Shown in pieces: positions 1 to 6,016 of a DNA stretch of 7,349 nt. Position 1 is the first letter of the stretch. Each line of letters starts with the position of its first letter. The notes under the pieces are model-generated. The model did no database searches. It was given only the letters and a program-made list of their open reading frames with translations, and was not told the DNA's origin. The position numbers and the translations under genes were made by a program. Source of the DNA: Candidatus Zixiibacteriota bacterium (GTDB lineage: Bacteria > Zixibacteria > MSB-5A5 > GN15 > FEB-12); the NCBI GenBank assembly GCA_023132995.1, contig JAGLXI010000069.1, positions 1 to 7,349 on the forward strand, read 5' to 3'.

Positions 1-1530
1 GGTGATGGTGACAATGACCTGGCGACAGCGAATGCGCTCTCTGACAACGTCTCCATCCTACTGAATCTCACGAACAACCCGGCGCCCAAGTATCTGGCAG
101 TAACGCCGGACACGCTGTTTTTCACAGCGGTCGCGGGCGGTACTGACCCAGCTCGCCAAGAGTTCACAGTGAGTGAAACCGGTGGTGGTTCCATTGCCTT
201 CACAGCTTCTGAAAGTTCGGACTGGTTTAATCTGAACCCGTACAGCGGGACCACCCCTAAATCCGTGAGAGTATTTGTTTATATCTCTGGTCTTGGTATT
301 AACACGTATTTGGACTCGGTCGAAATCTCCTCCGGCGAAGCTGTTAACTCACCACAGTATCTGTATGTCTGGCTCGAGTTGACCCCTGCGCGTTCCTGGC
401 TTGTGAACGACGACGGGACACCTGGTGTTGACTGCGATTGCATTTCTATCCAGGCTTGCATTGACTCGGCCGGAGCCGGTGATACGGTTAAAGTAGCATC
501 GGGCACGTATGACGAACAGGTGTTTATGAAAGCTGGTGTTGATTTGCTAGGAGGTTATGAAAATACAGACTGGACGAGGGATATTGAAGCTAACCCGACT
601 ACGATTACCGGAGACGGCCAGGATTTTGTCGTAGACCTATCGTTCAACAGCCATATTCATACAGTTCTCGACGGGTTTATAGTCAGCTCCTCGGGTACAT
701 TGGGGCTGAGGAAGACTGAGGAGAACGGGACGATCTCGAACATCATGGTAAGCAACAACGAATTTGTCGGCGGATCAAATGCCGCTGTATACTTCTTTGT
801 AACTTCCGATTCAATAACGGTTAAAGGCAACGTGATTCACGACGCTGGCGCGGGTATCATGATGCGTCAGCCGAGAAAGATGCATATCGAAGGTAATGTG
901 ATCTACAATTGCAGCAGCTATGGTTTTTGGGCGTTCCATTGTCTCGATAGAGCAGTCTTGCTCAACAACACCATTGTTGACTGCAACAGGGGCATTTCCG
1001 TTGGGAACATCTACGCCGGAATGGAATTACCTCACGAGTTTCGCAGAAACATCGTCGTCGGAGGCAGCAATGTGGGGGTGGTGTGTAGCAACCAGCCAAT
1101 TCTCTCGTGCAACGATATCTACGACAATAGCCCAGATTACTACTCTACTATTGTACCTGCCGAGGATGACATATCTTACGATCCGCTTTTCTGCGATACA
1201 GCGAATGGAGAGTTTTCCATAGACGCTCTTTCACCGTGTGCGCCAAATCATCCACTGAACCCGTGTGGAGAACTGATAGGGGCGCTGGAGCCGGGGTGTG
1301 AAAACTGCTGCTTCCTCCGAGGCGACATAGACCACAGCGAAGTCCTTCCGATAGACATCGCCGACCTGGTCTACTTAGTGGACTACATGTTCAACGAGGG
1401 ACCCGCTCCCGTGTGCTGGGGGGAAGGCGACGTAGACGGCAGCGGTGTCGAACCTATCGACATCGCCGACCTGGTCTACTTAGTGGACTACATGTTCAAC
1501 AGCGGCCCCGAACCGCCGCCGTGCCCGTAG
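1..1530 (+). CDS. Secreted multidomain protein, 3' part: FG-GAP end, BACON-like, right-handed beta-helix, dockerin-like C-terminus
   Basis: The frame is open from base 1, so the start lies upstream; the GTG at 169 is internal. The visible 509 residues show four parts. Residues 1-22 (GDGDNDLATAN..NVSILLN) match the end of an FG-GAP/VCBS beta-propeller repeat. Residues about 31-128 (YLAVTPDTLFFTA..., with SSDWFNLNP) resemble a BACON/Ig-like beta-sandwich. Residues about 144-430 open with SIQACIDSAGAGDTVKVASGTY, typical of DUF1565/pectate-lyase-like proteins, and continue with rungs rich in N, G, V and I (GNVIHDAG, NNTIVDCN). Residues 441-505 carry two dockerin-like units. There are many cysteines (CDC, CENCC), fitting export. 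Such proteins are extracellular or cell-surface; the helix may bind or cleave polysaccharide, but I see no clear catalytic set, so substrate and activity are unknown. The stop is TAG. Confidence 0.85.
   Translation, partial: GDGDNDLATANALSDNVSILLNLTNNPAPKYLAVTPDTLFFTAVAGGTDPARQEFTVSETGGGSIAFTASESSDWFNLNPYSGTTPKSVRVFVYISGLGINTYLDSVEISSGEAVNSPQYLYVWLELTPARSWLVNDDGTPGVDCDCISIQACIDSAGAGDTVKVASGTYDEQVFMKAGVDLLGGYENTDWTRDIEANPTTITGDGQDFVVDLSFNSHIHTVLDGFIVSSSGTLGLRKTEENGTISNIMVSNNEFVGGSNAAVYFFVTSDSITVKGNVIHDAGAGIMMRQPRKMHIEGNVIYNCSSYGFWAFHCLDRAVLLNNTIVDCNRGISVGNIYAGMELPHEFRRNIVVGGSNVGVVCSNQPILSCNDIYDNSPDYYSTIVPAEDDISYDPLFCDTANGEFSIDALSPCAPNHPLNPCGELIGALEPGCENCCFLRGDIDHSEVLPIDIADLVYLVDYMFNEGPAPVCWGEGDVDGSGVEPIDIADLVYLVDYMFNSGPEPPPCP
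1351..1500 (+). repeat. Near-identical 45-bp direct repeat coding the two dockerin-like helices
   Basis: Copies at 1351-1395 and 1456-1500 differ at one base (ATA versus ATC, both Ile) and lie 105 bp (35 codons) apart. Each encodes IDIADLVYLVDYMFN. Flanking codons are related but diverged (GDIDHSEVLP against GDVDGSGVEP). The two units form the usual paired arrangement of type I dockerin-like modules, with the acidic loop D-x-D-x-S followed by D-x-x-D-L. Identity at synonymous sites suggests recent duplication or gene conversion. Confidence 0.85.
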
Positions 1531-1893
1531 GATATAAAACGGATGATGCGCAGAATGGCAAATTCGTAGGATTTGTGGAGTTCTATCCTGAAGAGATGTC
1601 ACTCAACAACAATATCGACGGATCCGTAATGGTGTACCTTCTTGGAAGCGAGGACTTCCTCGACTGGGTAAGCGACCAAACTGGTCTTCCTGAATTCGGA
1701 ACCACTAGAAAGTTCGATCTTTGTAAGATTGCGGGTTATGCGACCTTCAAATGTTACTTAGGAGGAGTGGCCAACCTTCATCTGCCATGTAACCGTAGGG
1801 GTCTCATTCGCATGCCTTGTTGTTGACATTATCGATTGGTTTACTGAGGATGAGCCCACAGTACAGAAGGAGGTGTTAGAACAATGCCGTTGA
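1521..1893 (+). pseudogene. Orphan 3' gene fragment, probably frameshifted
   Basis: Not recognised. One frame (1521-1826) reads GFVEFYPEEMSL, DGSVMVYLLGSEDFLDWV and similar stretches, with the alternation of hydrophobic and polar residues seen in real beta-rich proteins. It then degenerates into NRRGLIRMPCC and stops at 1824-1826. A second frame, open from 1762, carries what looks like the true C-terminus: VTVGVSFACLVVDIIDWF then TEDEPTVQKEVLEQCR, stop at 1891-1893. Joining the two needs one extra base (or two lost) between 1762 and 1826. The restored 3' end overlaps the next start (1884) by 10 bp, as in an operon. No start with a good Shine-Dalgarno is visible; the frame runs straight out of the end of the dockerin gene, so the 5' part seems lost. 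It could instead be a small real gene with a sequencing error. Confidence 0.45.
1823..1851 (+). promoter_or_regulatory. Possible sigma70-type promoter ahead of the small membrane protein gene
   Basis: A perfect -35 hexamer TTGACA (1823-1828) is followed after 17 bases by GAGGAT (1846-1851), which matches only three positions of the -10 consensus. It lies inside the upstream gene fragment and could serve the small gene starting at 1884. The poor -10 makes coincidence quite possible. Confidence 0.2.
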
Positions 1894-2123
1894 TTGGTCT
1901 TGCGCTGTTATTGATAGGAATAGTGCTGTGGGTATTGGCCCTGCGGCACCGCTCCCCGGAGGCTCCCAGCATGGGATCATTGAGCACCTATCATCCACGT
2001 CACTGGAAGCCGATATGGAAACAGAGGTCGTGGTTTAGTCCTTAGGGATACCGGTACTACCTGGTAGGCACGACATTTATTGTCGTGGGAGGATTATTCG
2101 GGGCGATATTTGTTTTCAGATGA
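1884..2123 (+). pseudogene. Small two-helix membrane protein interrupted by an in-frame TAG
   Basis: The ATG at 1884 follows a strong Shine-Dalgarno (AGGAGG, 1868-1873). The first 53 codons give one N-terminal transmembrane helix (LIGLALLLIGIVLWVLAL), a basic RHR stop-transfer, and a polar linker with WKPIWKQRSWFSP, ending at TAG 2043-2045. The same frame continues without a gap as GYRYYLVGTTFIVVGG and LFGAIFVFR to TGA 2121-2123, a clear second membrane helix. The likeliest reading is a 79-codon, two-helix inner-membrane protein broken by one nonsense change (for example from GAG, AAG or CAG). Alternatives are a functional 53-residue single-pass protein, amber readthrough, or a sequence error. 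TAG also ends the dockerin gene and pyrE, so it is an ordinary stop here. Function unknown. Confidence 0.6.
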
Positions 2124-2126
2124 CTT

Positions 2127-2151
2127 AGCAGGCTGGCCGCCTGAGCCTGCT
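2127..2151 (+). terminator. Hairpin just after the small membrane protein gene
   Basis: A perfect 8-bp inverted repeat (AGCAGGCT, 2127-2134; AGCCTGCT, 2144-2151) surrounds a 9-base loop, starting 4 bases after the TGA at 2121-2123. No T-run follows, so it is at best a weak terminator or an mRNA 3'-end stabiliser. Its position behind TGA rather than TAG fits the longer original reading frame. Confidence 0.35.
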
Positions 2152-2199
2152 GCGGCTTGTCCCCACTGTGCTTGCCACCCTTCGCGCTACCACAAAACA

Positions 2200-2225
2200 A
2201 AACCCGCCCCATGGGGGACGGGTTT
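2200..2225. terminator. Strong GC-rich hairpin, likely intrinsic terminator
   Basis: AAACCCGCCCC (2200-2210) pairs with GGGG-A-CGGGTTT (2214-2225) with one bulged A and a tiny loop. On the + strand the tail is GTCGTTT, a modest U-tract. On the - strand the stem runs into TTTTGTTTTG, a better U-tract, so it may work in both directions. It closes the 1521-2123 block and isolates it from acpS-pyrE. Confidence 0.6.
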
Positions 2226-2476
2226 GTCGTTTAGGGAGAGAGGCTGCAATTTGAAAAAGCTCACCAGTCATCACGTTAAAGGGTTTTTACGGCCACTTGC
2301 CGCATTTAGTATTCGCTGCCATCCCGGAGAATGGGTCACGGCGTCTACGCAGCGATCAAGAGACAACCTTCATGAGCTCGGTGTTAGAGGTTTTCAAATG
2401 ACAACTCTCTCCTTGAGCTTTCTGCAATCAATATCGAGACGGCGCGAGTTTTTTGCAAGGTTTTTTTTGCCGGCGG

Positions 2477-2505
2477 TTGCCATATCTGTCAGGATTTGAT
2501 ATGTT
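2477..2505 (+). promoter_or_regulatory. Putative sigma70-type promoter of acpS-pyrE
   Basis: TTGCCA at 2477-2482 matches the -35 consensus at five of six positions. After an exact 17-base spacer comes TATGTT (2500-2505), four of six for the -10. T-rich DNA lies just upstream. Transcription would begin near 2512, giving a leader of about 33 bases before the acpS start. Confidence 0.45.
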
Positions 2506-2533
2506 GCCCGCACATAACCCAGACACCGTACGC

Positions 2534-2538
2534 AGGAG
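2534..2538 (+). promoter_or_regulatory. Ribosome binding site fixing the TTG start of acpS
   Basis: AGGAG lies 6 bases before the TTG at 2545. No ATG or GTG is available at a fitting place, and translation from TTG gives the canonical AcpS N-terminus MISSIGLDIVEV. Confidence 0.75.
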
Positions 2539-2544
2539 CAGAAC

Positions 2545-2919
2545 TTGATAAGCTCTATAGGACTGGATATCGTTGAAGTGGCCCGCATCGAACGGGACAT
2601 CAAGCAGTACGGAGACAGATTCGTAAGTCGCATCCTGAGCAGGGCCGAGTTGGCCGCCTTTGATAAGAGAGTGGACGCCGCTATCTTTCTGGCCGGACGG
2701 TTCGCCGCCAAAGAGGCCGTCATCAAAGCTCTCGATCGTTATTTTGAGGACCGGCCGGCGTTCAATGTCATCGAGATTATCAATGATGCCGGCGGCAAGC
2801 CCGAGTTGCGACTACCGCAGGAGATACAGGATCGGATGGGGCAGGCCCATTGTCTGCTTTCCATCACTCATGAGAAAAACTACGCGGCGGCAGTGGCCGT
2901 GTTCGAGGAGGGGCAATGA
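2545..2919 (+). CDS. acpS: Holo-[acyl-carrier-protein] synthase
   Basis: AcpS moves the 4'-phosphopantetheine arm of coenzyme A onto the conserved serine of acyl carrier protein, making it active for fatty acid synthesis; it is a cytoplasmic trimer. The 124-residue length is normal for the family. Conserved marks are GLDIVEV with the Mg-binding Asp8, RILSRAEL (29-36), GRFAAKEAVIKAL with Lys56 and Glu57 (51-63), GGKPELRL (83-90) and the C-terminal SITHEKNYAAA (106-116), which corresponds to SISH. Oddly, the GTG(I) loop that normally follows KAF/KAL is replaced by DRYFEDR without a length change. The start is TTG, supported by a good Shine-Dalgarno; the rare start may hold expression down. The stop overlaps the pyrE start (ATGA), so the two are translated together. 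Confidence 0.93.
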   Translation: MISSIGLDIVEVARIERDIKQYGDRFVSRILSRAELAAFDKRVDAAIFLAGRFAAKEAVIKALDRYFEDRPAFNVIEIINDAGGKPELRLPQEIQDRMGQAHCLLSITHEKNYAAAVAVFEEGQ

Positions 2920-3488
2920 ACGAAGCCGAACTGATCAGGATGTTCAAGGACGCTAATGCGCTGCTGACCGGTCACTTCAAACTGACCTCCGGTCGCCATT
3001 CCGATGTCTATTACGAGAAATTTACGCTCTTGAGCCAGCCGGCCGCCTGCACCAGGATCTGCGCCGAAATGGCGGATCGTATAGCAGGCAGCGGTGCGGT
3101 CACGGTGGTCGGCCCCACCACCGGCGGTATCATCATAGCGTACGACGTCGCCCGATATCTTGGGATCGAGGCCATTTATGCGGAGCCCGGAGGAGAAGGC
3201 CGTGTTTTCAAGCGCGGCTTCTCGCTCGAAAAGGGCCAGAAAGTAGCTATCGTGGACGATGTTCTCACTACCGGGCGCTCCATTCGGGAGGTGATCAGCC
3301 TGGTGAATTCACACCAGGCAGAGATCGTGGCCATCTGTCTCATGCTGGATCGTTCCAATGACACCGTAACCTTTGATCATCCGTTCACGGCTCTGGCTGC
3401 AGTGGAAGCCCAAAGCTGGATACCTGATGATTGCCCTCTGTGCGCAGACGGCCTCCCCCTGACACAACGGGGAAGCCGTAAGAAATAG
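2916..3488 (+). CDS. pyrE: Orotate phosphoribosyltransferase
   Basis: PyrE joins orotate to PRPP, giving orotidine 5'-phosphate and pyrophosphate, the fifth step of de novo pyrimidine synthesis, in the cytoplasm. The 190-residue protein has the N-terminal substrate segment GHFKLTSGRHSDVYYEK (19-35), GPTTGGIIIAYDVAR (66-80), the flexible-loop region with GRVFKRGF (95-102) and the PRPP-binding signature VAIVDDVLTTGRS (110-122) with the acidic pair Asp114-Asp115. The C-terminus CPLCADGLPL...GSR (173-187), with Cys173 and Cys176, matches the CPLC..G.PL..GSR tail of one PyrE subgroup. The ATG overlaps the acpS stop by 4 bases and is preceded by AGGAG (2906-2910), so it belongs to the acpS operon. 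The stop is TAG. All expected motifs are present. Confidence 0.95.
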   Translation: MNEAELIRMFKDANALLTGHFKLTSGRHSDVYYEKFTLLSQPAACTRICAEMADRIAGSGAVTVVGPTTGGIIIAYDVARYLGIEAIYAEPGGEGRVFKRGFSLEKGQKVAIVDDVLTTGRSIREVISLVNSHQAEIVAICLMLDRSNDTVTFDHPFTALAAVEAQSWIPDDCPLCADGLPLTQRGSRKK

Positions 3489-3494
3489 CTGTTT

Positions 3495-3510
3495 CAGCCG
3501 GGCCGGGCTG
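3495..3510. terminator. Weak hairpin between convergent pyrE and kinase genes
   Basis: CAGCC (3495-3499) and GGCTG (3506-3510) can form a 5-bp GC-rich stem with a 6-base loop in the 70-bp gap between the two convergent stops (3488 and 3559). GCTG at 3488-3491 could pair with CAGC at 3495-3498 instead. There is no good T-run on the + strand and only a weak one on the - strand, so the terminator role is uncertain. Confidence 0.3.
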
Positions 3511-3558
3511 TCTGACGGGGGCTCAGTTGGGCGTAGCGACGGAAGGTGGGGGACCGTT

Positions 3559-5250
3559 TCAGGACGGGGACGGTGTGGCGCGCTCAGTGACGTTCACCAT
3601 AGGGAAATCGATTCTTATTGACGTTCCCTGGCCGGGGGCGGACTCGATTGTCAGTTTCCCGCCGTGGTTGTCGATGATTCGCCGGCAAACCAGCAGGCCG
3701 AATCCGTGACCGGTCTTCTTGGTGGTAAACTTCTCGTTGAATGCCCGGGTCAGCAACTCCGGGTCGATACCGGAGCCGGTGTCTCTGATAGTCAGACCAA
3801 ACGCCCGGGCGGCTTCGTCGGGTTCGACCCACACGTGTATTTCCCTGGTCTCACAGTCGGCCGTAGCGTCGGCGGCATTGTTGAACAGGTTGTACAGCAA
3901 CTGCTGCAGGTGAGTTATGTCGGCTTCCATCGGTATCGAACAGGTAACAGGCTCTATGCTGATCGTAACCCCGCTGTAGCGCTTCTGTGGTCTCAGGTAG
4001 TCGACTACTTCGGCCAGCAACTTCTCGAAATAGACGATCTCTTTACTTGATGAAATCGGCGTGAGGTCCATCAGGTTGCCGGTAAACCGCTTGATCTTGT
4101 CGATATTGTCCGAGATGCCGTGAACGTACTTGTGCAACTGGTCGTACTGTTCCTTTTTCAGATGGAACTCCAAAAGCGACAGGTTTCCGGCCACCACGCC
4201 CAGGAAGTTGTTCAGTTCATGGCCTATCTCGGCCGACATCTCCCCCCGGGTAGCCATCTTCTCAAGCTGGATGGTTTCGTCCTGGAGTTCCTTGAGCCGG
4301 TTGTAAGCGTCCTGGGCCTCCTGGAGCAATCGCAGGTTTTCCAGCGACAGCGCCAACTGAGATCCGGCGACGGAGAGGAACTTGAGATTGGTGTCCTTTA
4401 CGGCGTCTGAGCCGGCATTGAAGCCAAGTGTCAGGATGGCATACAGGGTGTCGGACCTTCTTACCGGCATCATCAGTGCTCGTTCAACGGACTCCAAGCC
4501 CCTCGGCATGAGATACTGCTCCAGTTGGTGATCGGGATCTGTGCTATAGAATGGGTGATCCGTGCCGGGTTCGATCTGGAATGGCTTGACGAACTGTTGA
4601 AGGTCAAGCTTCTCGACACAGTCGGCCAACGGCTGGTCGGGAAAGACGCTCTCCTCGGTCTGTTCTTCGACGACGTTTATCGAGGTGAAGCCTGTTCTGT
4701 CGGCATTCCAATAGAGAATGGCGCCGCAATTGGCACGGCAGTGCATGAGGGTGTATTTCAGTGACAGAGTAGCCAGAGACTTTTTGTCACCGGCCTCGTA
4801 AAGCATCTGATTCAGATCGGACAGTCGGTCAAGTTCATTGCCGTGTTTCCCGGCGGCGGCATCCCGGTGTATTCTTTCTGCAGCGTTGGCGACAGCCTGG
4901 CGGAGTTCGCTAAGCTCAAACGGCTTCATGATGTATTCGAAGGCGCCCTGCTTGATGGCGTTCTTGGCAGAACTCAAGTCGGCGTATCCGGTCATGAAAA
5001 TAACCACCACGTCCGGATGGATTTCCCGGGCCTGCCGGACCATCTCGATCCCGTCCATGTGGGGCATCCTTATGTCGGTGACTATCAGGTCGATAGGCTC
5101 CGATTTGATGATCGTCAGCGCGCCCTGGCCGTCTGACGCTGTCTCGATCTGGTAACCTTCATCCTCGAGGGCATCGCGTACCAACGAGACTACGATATCC
5201 TCGTCGTCGGCGACGATAACGCGAATGGCTTTGTCTTCGGACGGGCTCAT
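3559..5250 (-). CDS. Hybrid signalling protein: REC-GAF-histidine kinase
   Basis: A cytoplasmic 563-residue protein with no membrane segment. Residues 8-125 form a receiver domain: acidic pocket Asp15-Asp16, phospho-acceptor Asp59 (VTDIRMP), Thr87 and Lys109 (MKPF). Residues about 150-310 look like a GAF-type sensory domain (LATLSLKYTL..., MMPVRRSDTLYAILTLGF). A coiled helix (about 305-338) leads to the H-box EIGHELNNFL with His344. The ATPase domain has the N-box NLFNNAADA (454-462), DTGSGID (490-496), FTTKKTGHGFGL (508-519). The receiver thus sits before the kinase, so phosphorylation of Asp59 may tune kinase activity. It is the last gene of the operon; its ATG overlaps the stop of the upstream receiver (ATGA, 5247-5250) and has no clear Shine-Dalgarno, implying translational coupling. 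Signal and output partner are unknown. Confidence 0.92.
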   Translation of the reverse strand: MSPSEDKAIRVIVADDEDIVVSLVRDALEDEGYQIETASDGQGALTIIKSEPIDLIVTDIRMPHMDGIEMVRQAREIHPDVVVIFMTGYADLSSAKNAIKQGAFEYIMKPFELSELRQAVANAAERIHRDAAAGKHGNELDRLSDLNQMLYEAGDKKSLATLSLKYTLMHCRANCGAILYWNADRTGFTSINVVEEQTEESVFPDQPLADCVEKLDLQQFVKPFQIEPGTDHPFYSTDPDHQLEQYLMPRGLESVERALMMPVRRSDTLYAILTLGFNAGSDAVKDTNLKFLSVAGSQLALSLENLRLLQEAQDAYNRLKELQDETIQLEKMATRGEMSAEIGHELNNFLGVVAGNLSLLEFHLKKEQYDQLHKYVHGISDNIDKIKRFTGNLMDLTPISSSKEIVYFEKLLAEVVDYLRPQKRYSGVTISIEPVTCSIPMEADITHLQQLLYNLFNNAADATADCETREIHVWVEPDEAARAFGLTIRDTGSGIDPELLTRAFNEKFTTKKTGHGFGLLVCRRIIDNHGGKLTIESAPGQGTSIRIDFPMVNVTERATPSPS

Positions 5251-5615
5251 GTTGTTTTCGCGGTTGACAGAATCTGCTTGAGAGTCTCGAACACCTGGTC
5301 AAGATCGAACGGTTTGGTCAGGCAGGAGCACGCGCCGGCGGCTTTTGCCATCCCGGCCAACTCGTCCGGAAGCGAATCGGTCATGATGAATCGCAGTTCG
5401 GGCTTGGCGGCGGAGACCTCGGTATAGACCTGGTAACCGTTTTTCTTAGGCATATGGATATCGCAGAAGACCACAGCGTAGTTACCAGAAAGGGCCTTGT
5501 CGATACCGTCCTGACCGTCAACGGCTTCGTCGACCCGGTGGCCCCGGTCCATCAGATACTCGGACAGCAGGTCCCGGATAATTTTGGAATCGTCTATTAT
5601 CAGTATGCTTGCCAT
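5247..5615 (-). CDS. Stand-alone CheY-like response receiver
   Basis: A 122-residue single receiver domain with no output domain. Visible residues are the acidic pair Asp8-Asp9 (LIIDDS), phospho-acceptor Asp52 (VFCDIHMPKKNG), switch Thr79 (FIMTDS) and Lys101 (LTKPF). Single-domain receivers carry phosphoryl groups between proteins or bind a target such as a motor or kinase. The ATG has GAGG 8 bases upstream (5624-5627), overlapping the stop of the preceding receiver gene. Its own stop overlaps the start of the REC-GAF kinase. Together with its neighbours it is a candidate intermediate in a phosphorelay; the partner cannot be told from sequence. Confidence 0.92.
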   Translation of the reverse strand: MASILIIDDSKIIRDLLSEYLMDRGHRVDEAVDGQDGIDKALSGNYAVVFCDIHMPKKNGYQVYTEVSAAKPELRFIMTDSLPDELAGMAKAAGACSCLTKPFDLDQVFETLKQILSTAKTT

Positions 5616-5625
5616 AGGAAACGCC

Positions 5626-6006
5626 TCAACTTGCGATACAGCCGGAAACCGTCTGCATCAGTTCTGATATGGAGAACGGCTTGGACAGAAAGGCGCATGC
5701 CCCATTGTTGACTGACTGACTGACGGCGTAAAGGCTGGAATAGCCGGAGATTATGATGACCTGGTATGCGGGGTTCTGCTCCCGGGCATACTTTACCACT
5801 TCTTCTCCGGAGACCCGCGGCATTTTCAGATCGGTTATGACCAGATCGTACTTATTGTTCCCTATCTTCTCAATAGCCTCATCACCGTCGCAGGCCACGG
5901 AGATATCAAAGTCCTCGCTGAGGACTTCAAAGAGGAAGTCCCTGATGATTTCCTCGTCATCGACTATCAGGATAGACTTTTTGTCCGAACTCGCCATTAC
6001 AGACAC
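5626..6006 (-). CDS. Stand-alone response receiver
   Basis: A 126-residue (GTG at 6006) or 123-residue (ATG at 5997) receiver domain without output domain. It has LIVDDEE with Asp16-Asp17, phospho-acceptor Asp59 (VITDLKMP), Ser87 in the switch position (IIISGYSS) and Lys109 (LSKPF), in GTG numbering. Neither start has a strong Shine-Dalgarno; the GTG lies 10 bases after the stop of the upstream kinase and the ATG 19 bases after, so the true start is open. The close spacing to the membrane kinase makes it the most obvious first phospho-acceptor for that kinase. Its sequence is clearly diverged from the next receiver, so this is not a recent duplication. Confidence 0.9.
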   Translation of the reverse strand: MSVMASSDKKSILIVDDEEIIRDFLFEVLSEDFDISVACDGDEAIEKIGNNKYDLVITDLKMPRVSGEEVVKYAREQNPAYQVIIISGYSSLYAVSQSVNNGACAFLSKPFSISELMQTVSGCIAS

Positions 6007-6016
6007 GCTCTGGATA

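Larger units (their letters stand above)
2226..2544. other. Intergenic stretch without a convincing gene; leader and promoter of acpS-pyrE
   Basis: Reading frames here (for example a TTG-started 82-codon frame, 2251-2499) have no recognisable protein pattern. Visible items are homopolymer T tracts at about 2449-2454 and 2461-2468, a 6-bp inverted repeat CGCTGC (2314-2319) / GCAGCG (2349-2354) enclosing CCAT/ATGG, and the putative promoter at 2477-2505. I recognise no tRNA, riboswitch or known small RNA. A short uncharacterised RNA cannot be excluded. Confidence 0.5.

Noticed and set aside
2043..2045. TAG as a sense (for example pyrrolysine) codon
   Set aside because: TAG ends the dockerin gene and pyrE at the natural ends of their domains, so recoding is not supported by this window.
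2411..2468. Possible intrinsic terminator ending in eight Ts (2461-2468)
   Set aside because: The upstream bases form only a broken stem (CCTTG...CAAGG with a long loop), so the T-run alone is not enough.
2080..2499. 139-codon + strand reading frame across the intergenic region
   Set aside because: It starts inside the second helix of the small membrane gene in another frame, runs through both hairpins, and shows no domain-like pattern. The later TTG at 2251 with AGAGAGG upstream gives an Arg- and Ser-rich, unconvincing protein.
2394..2726. 110-codon minus-strand frame over the acpS start
   Set aside because: It is antisense to the clearly real acpS, and its sequence lacks any recognisable pattern.
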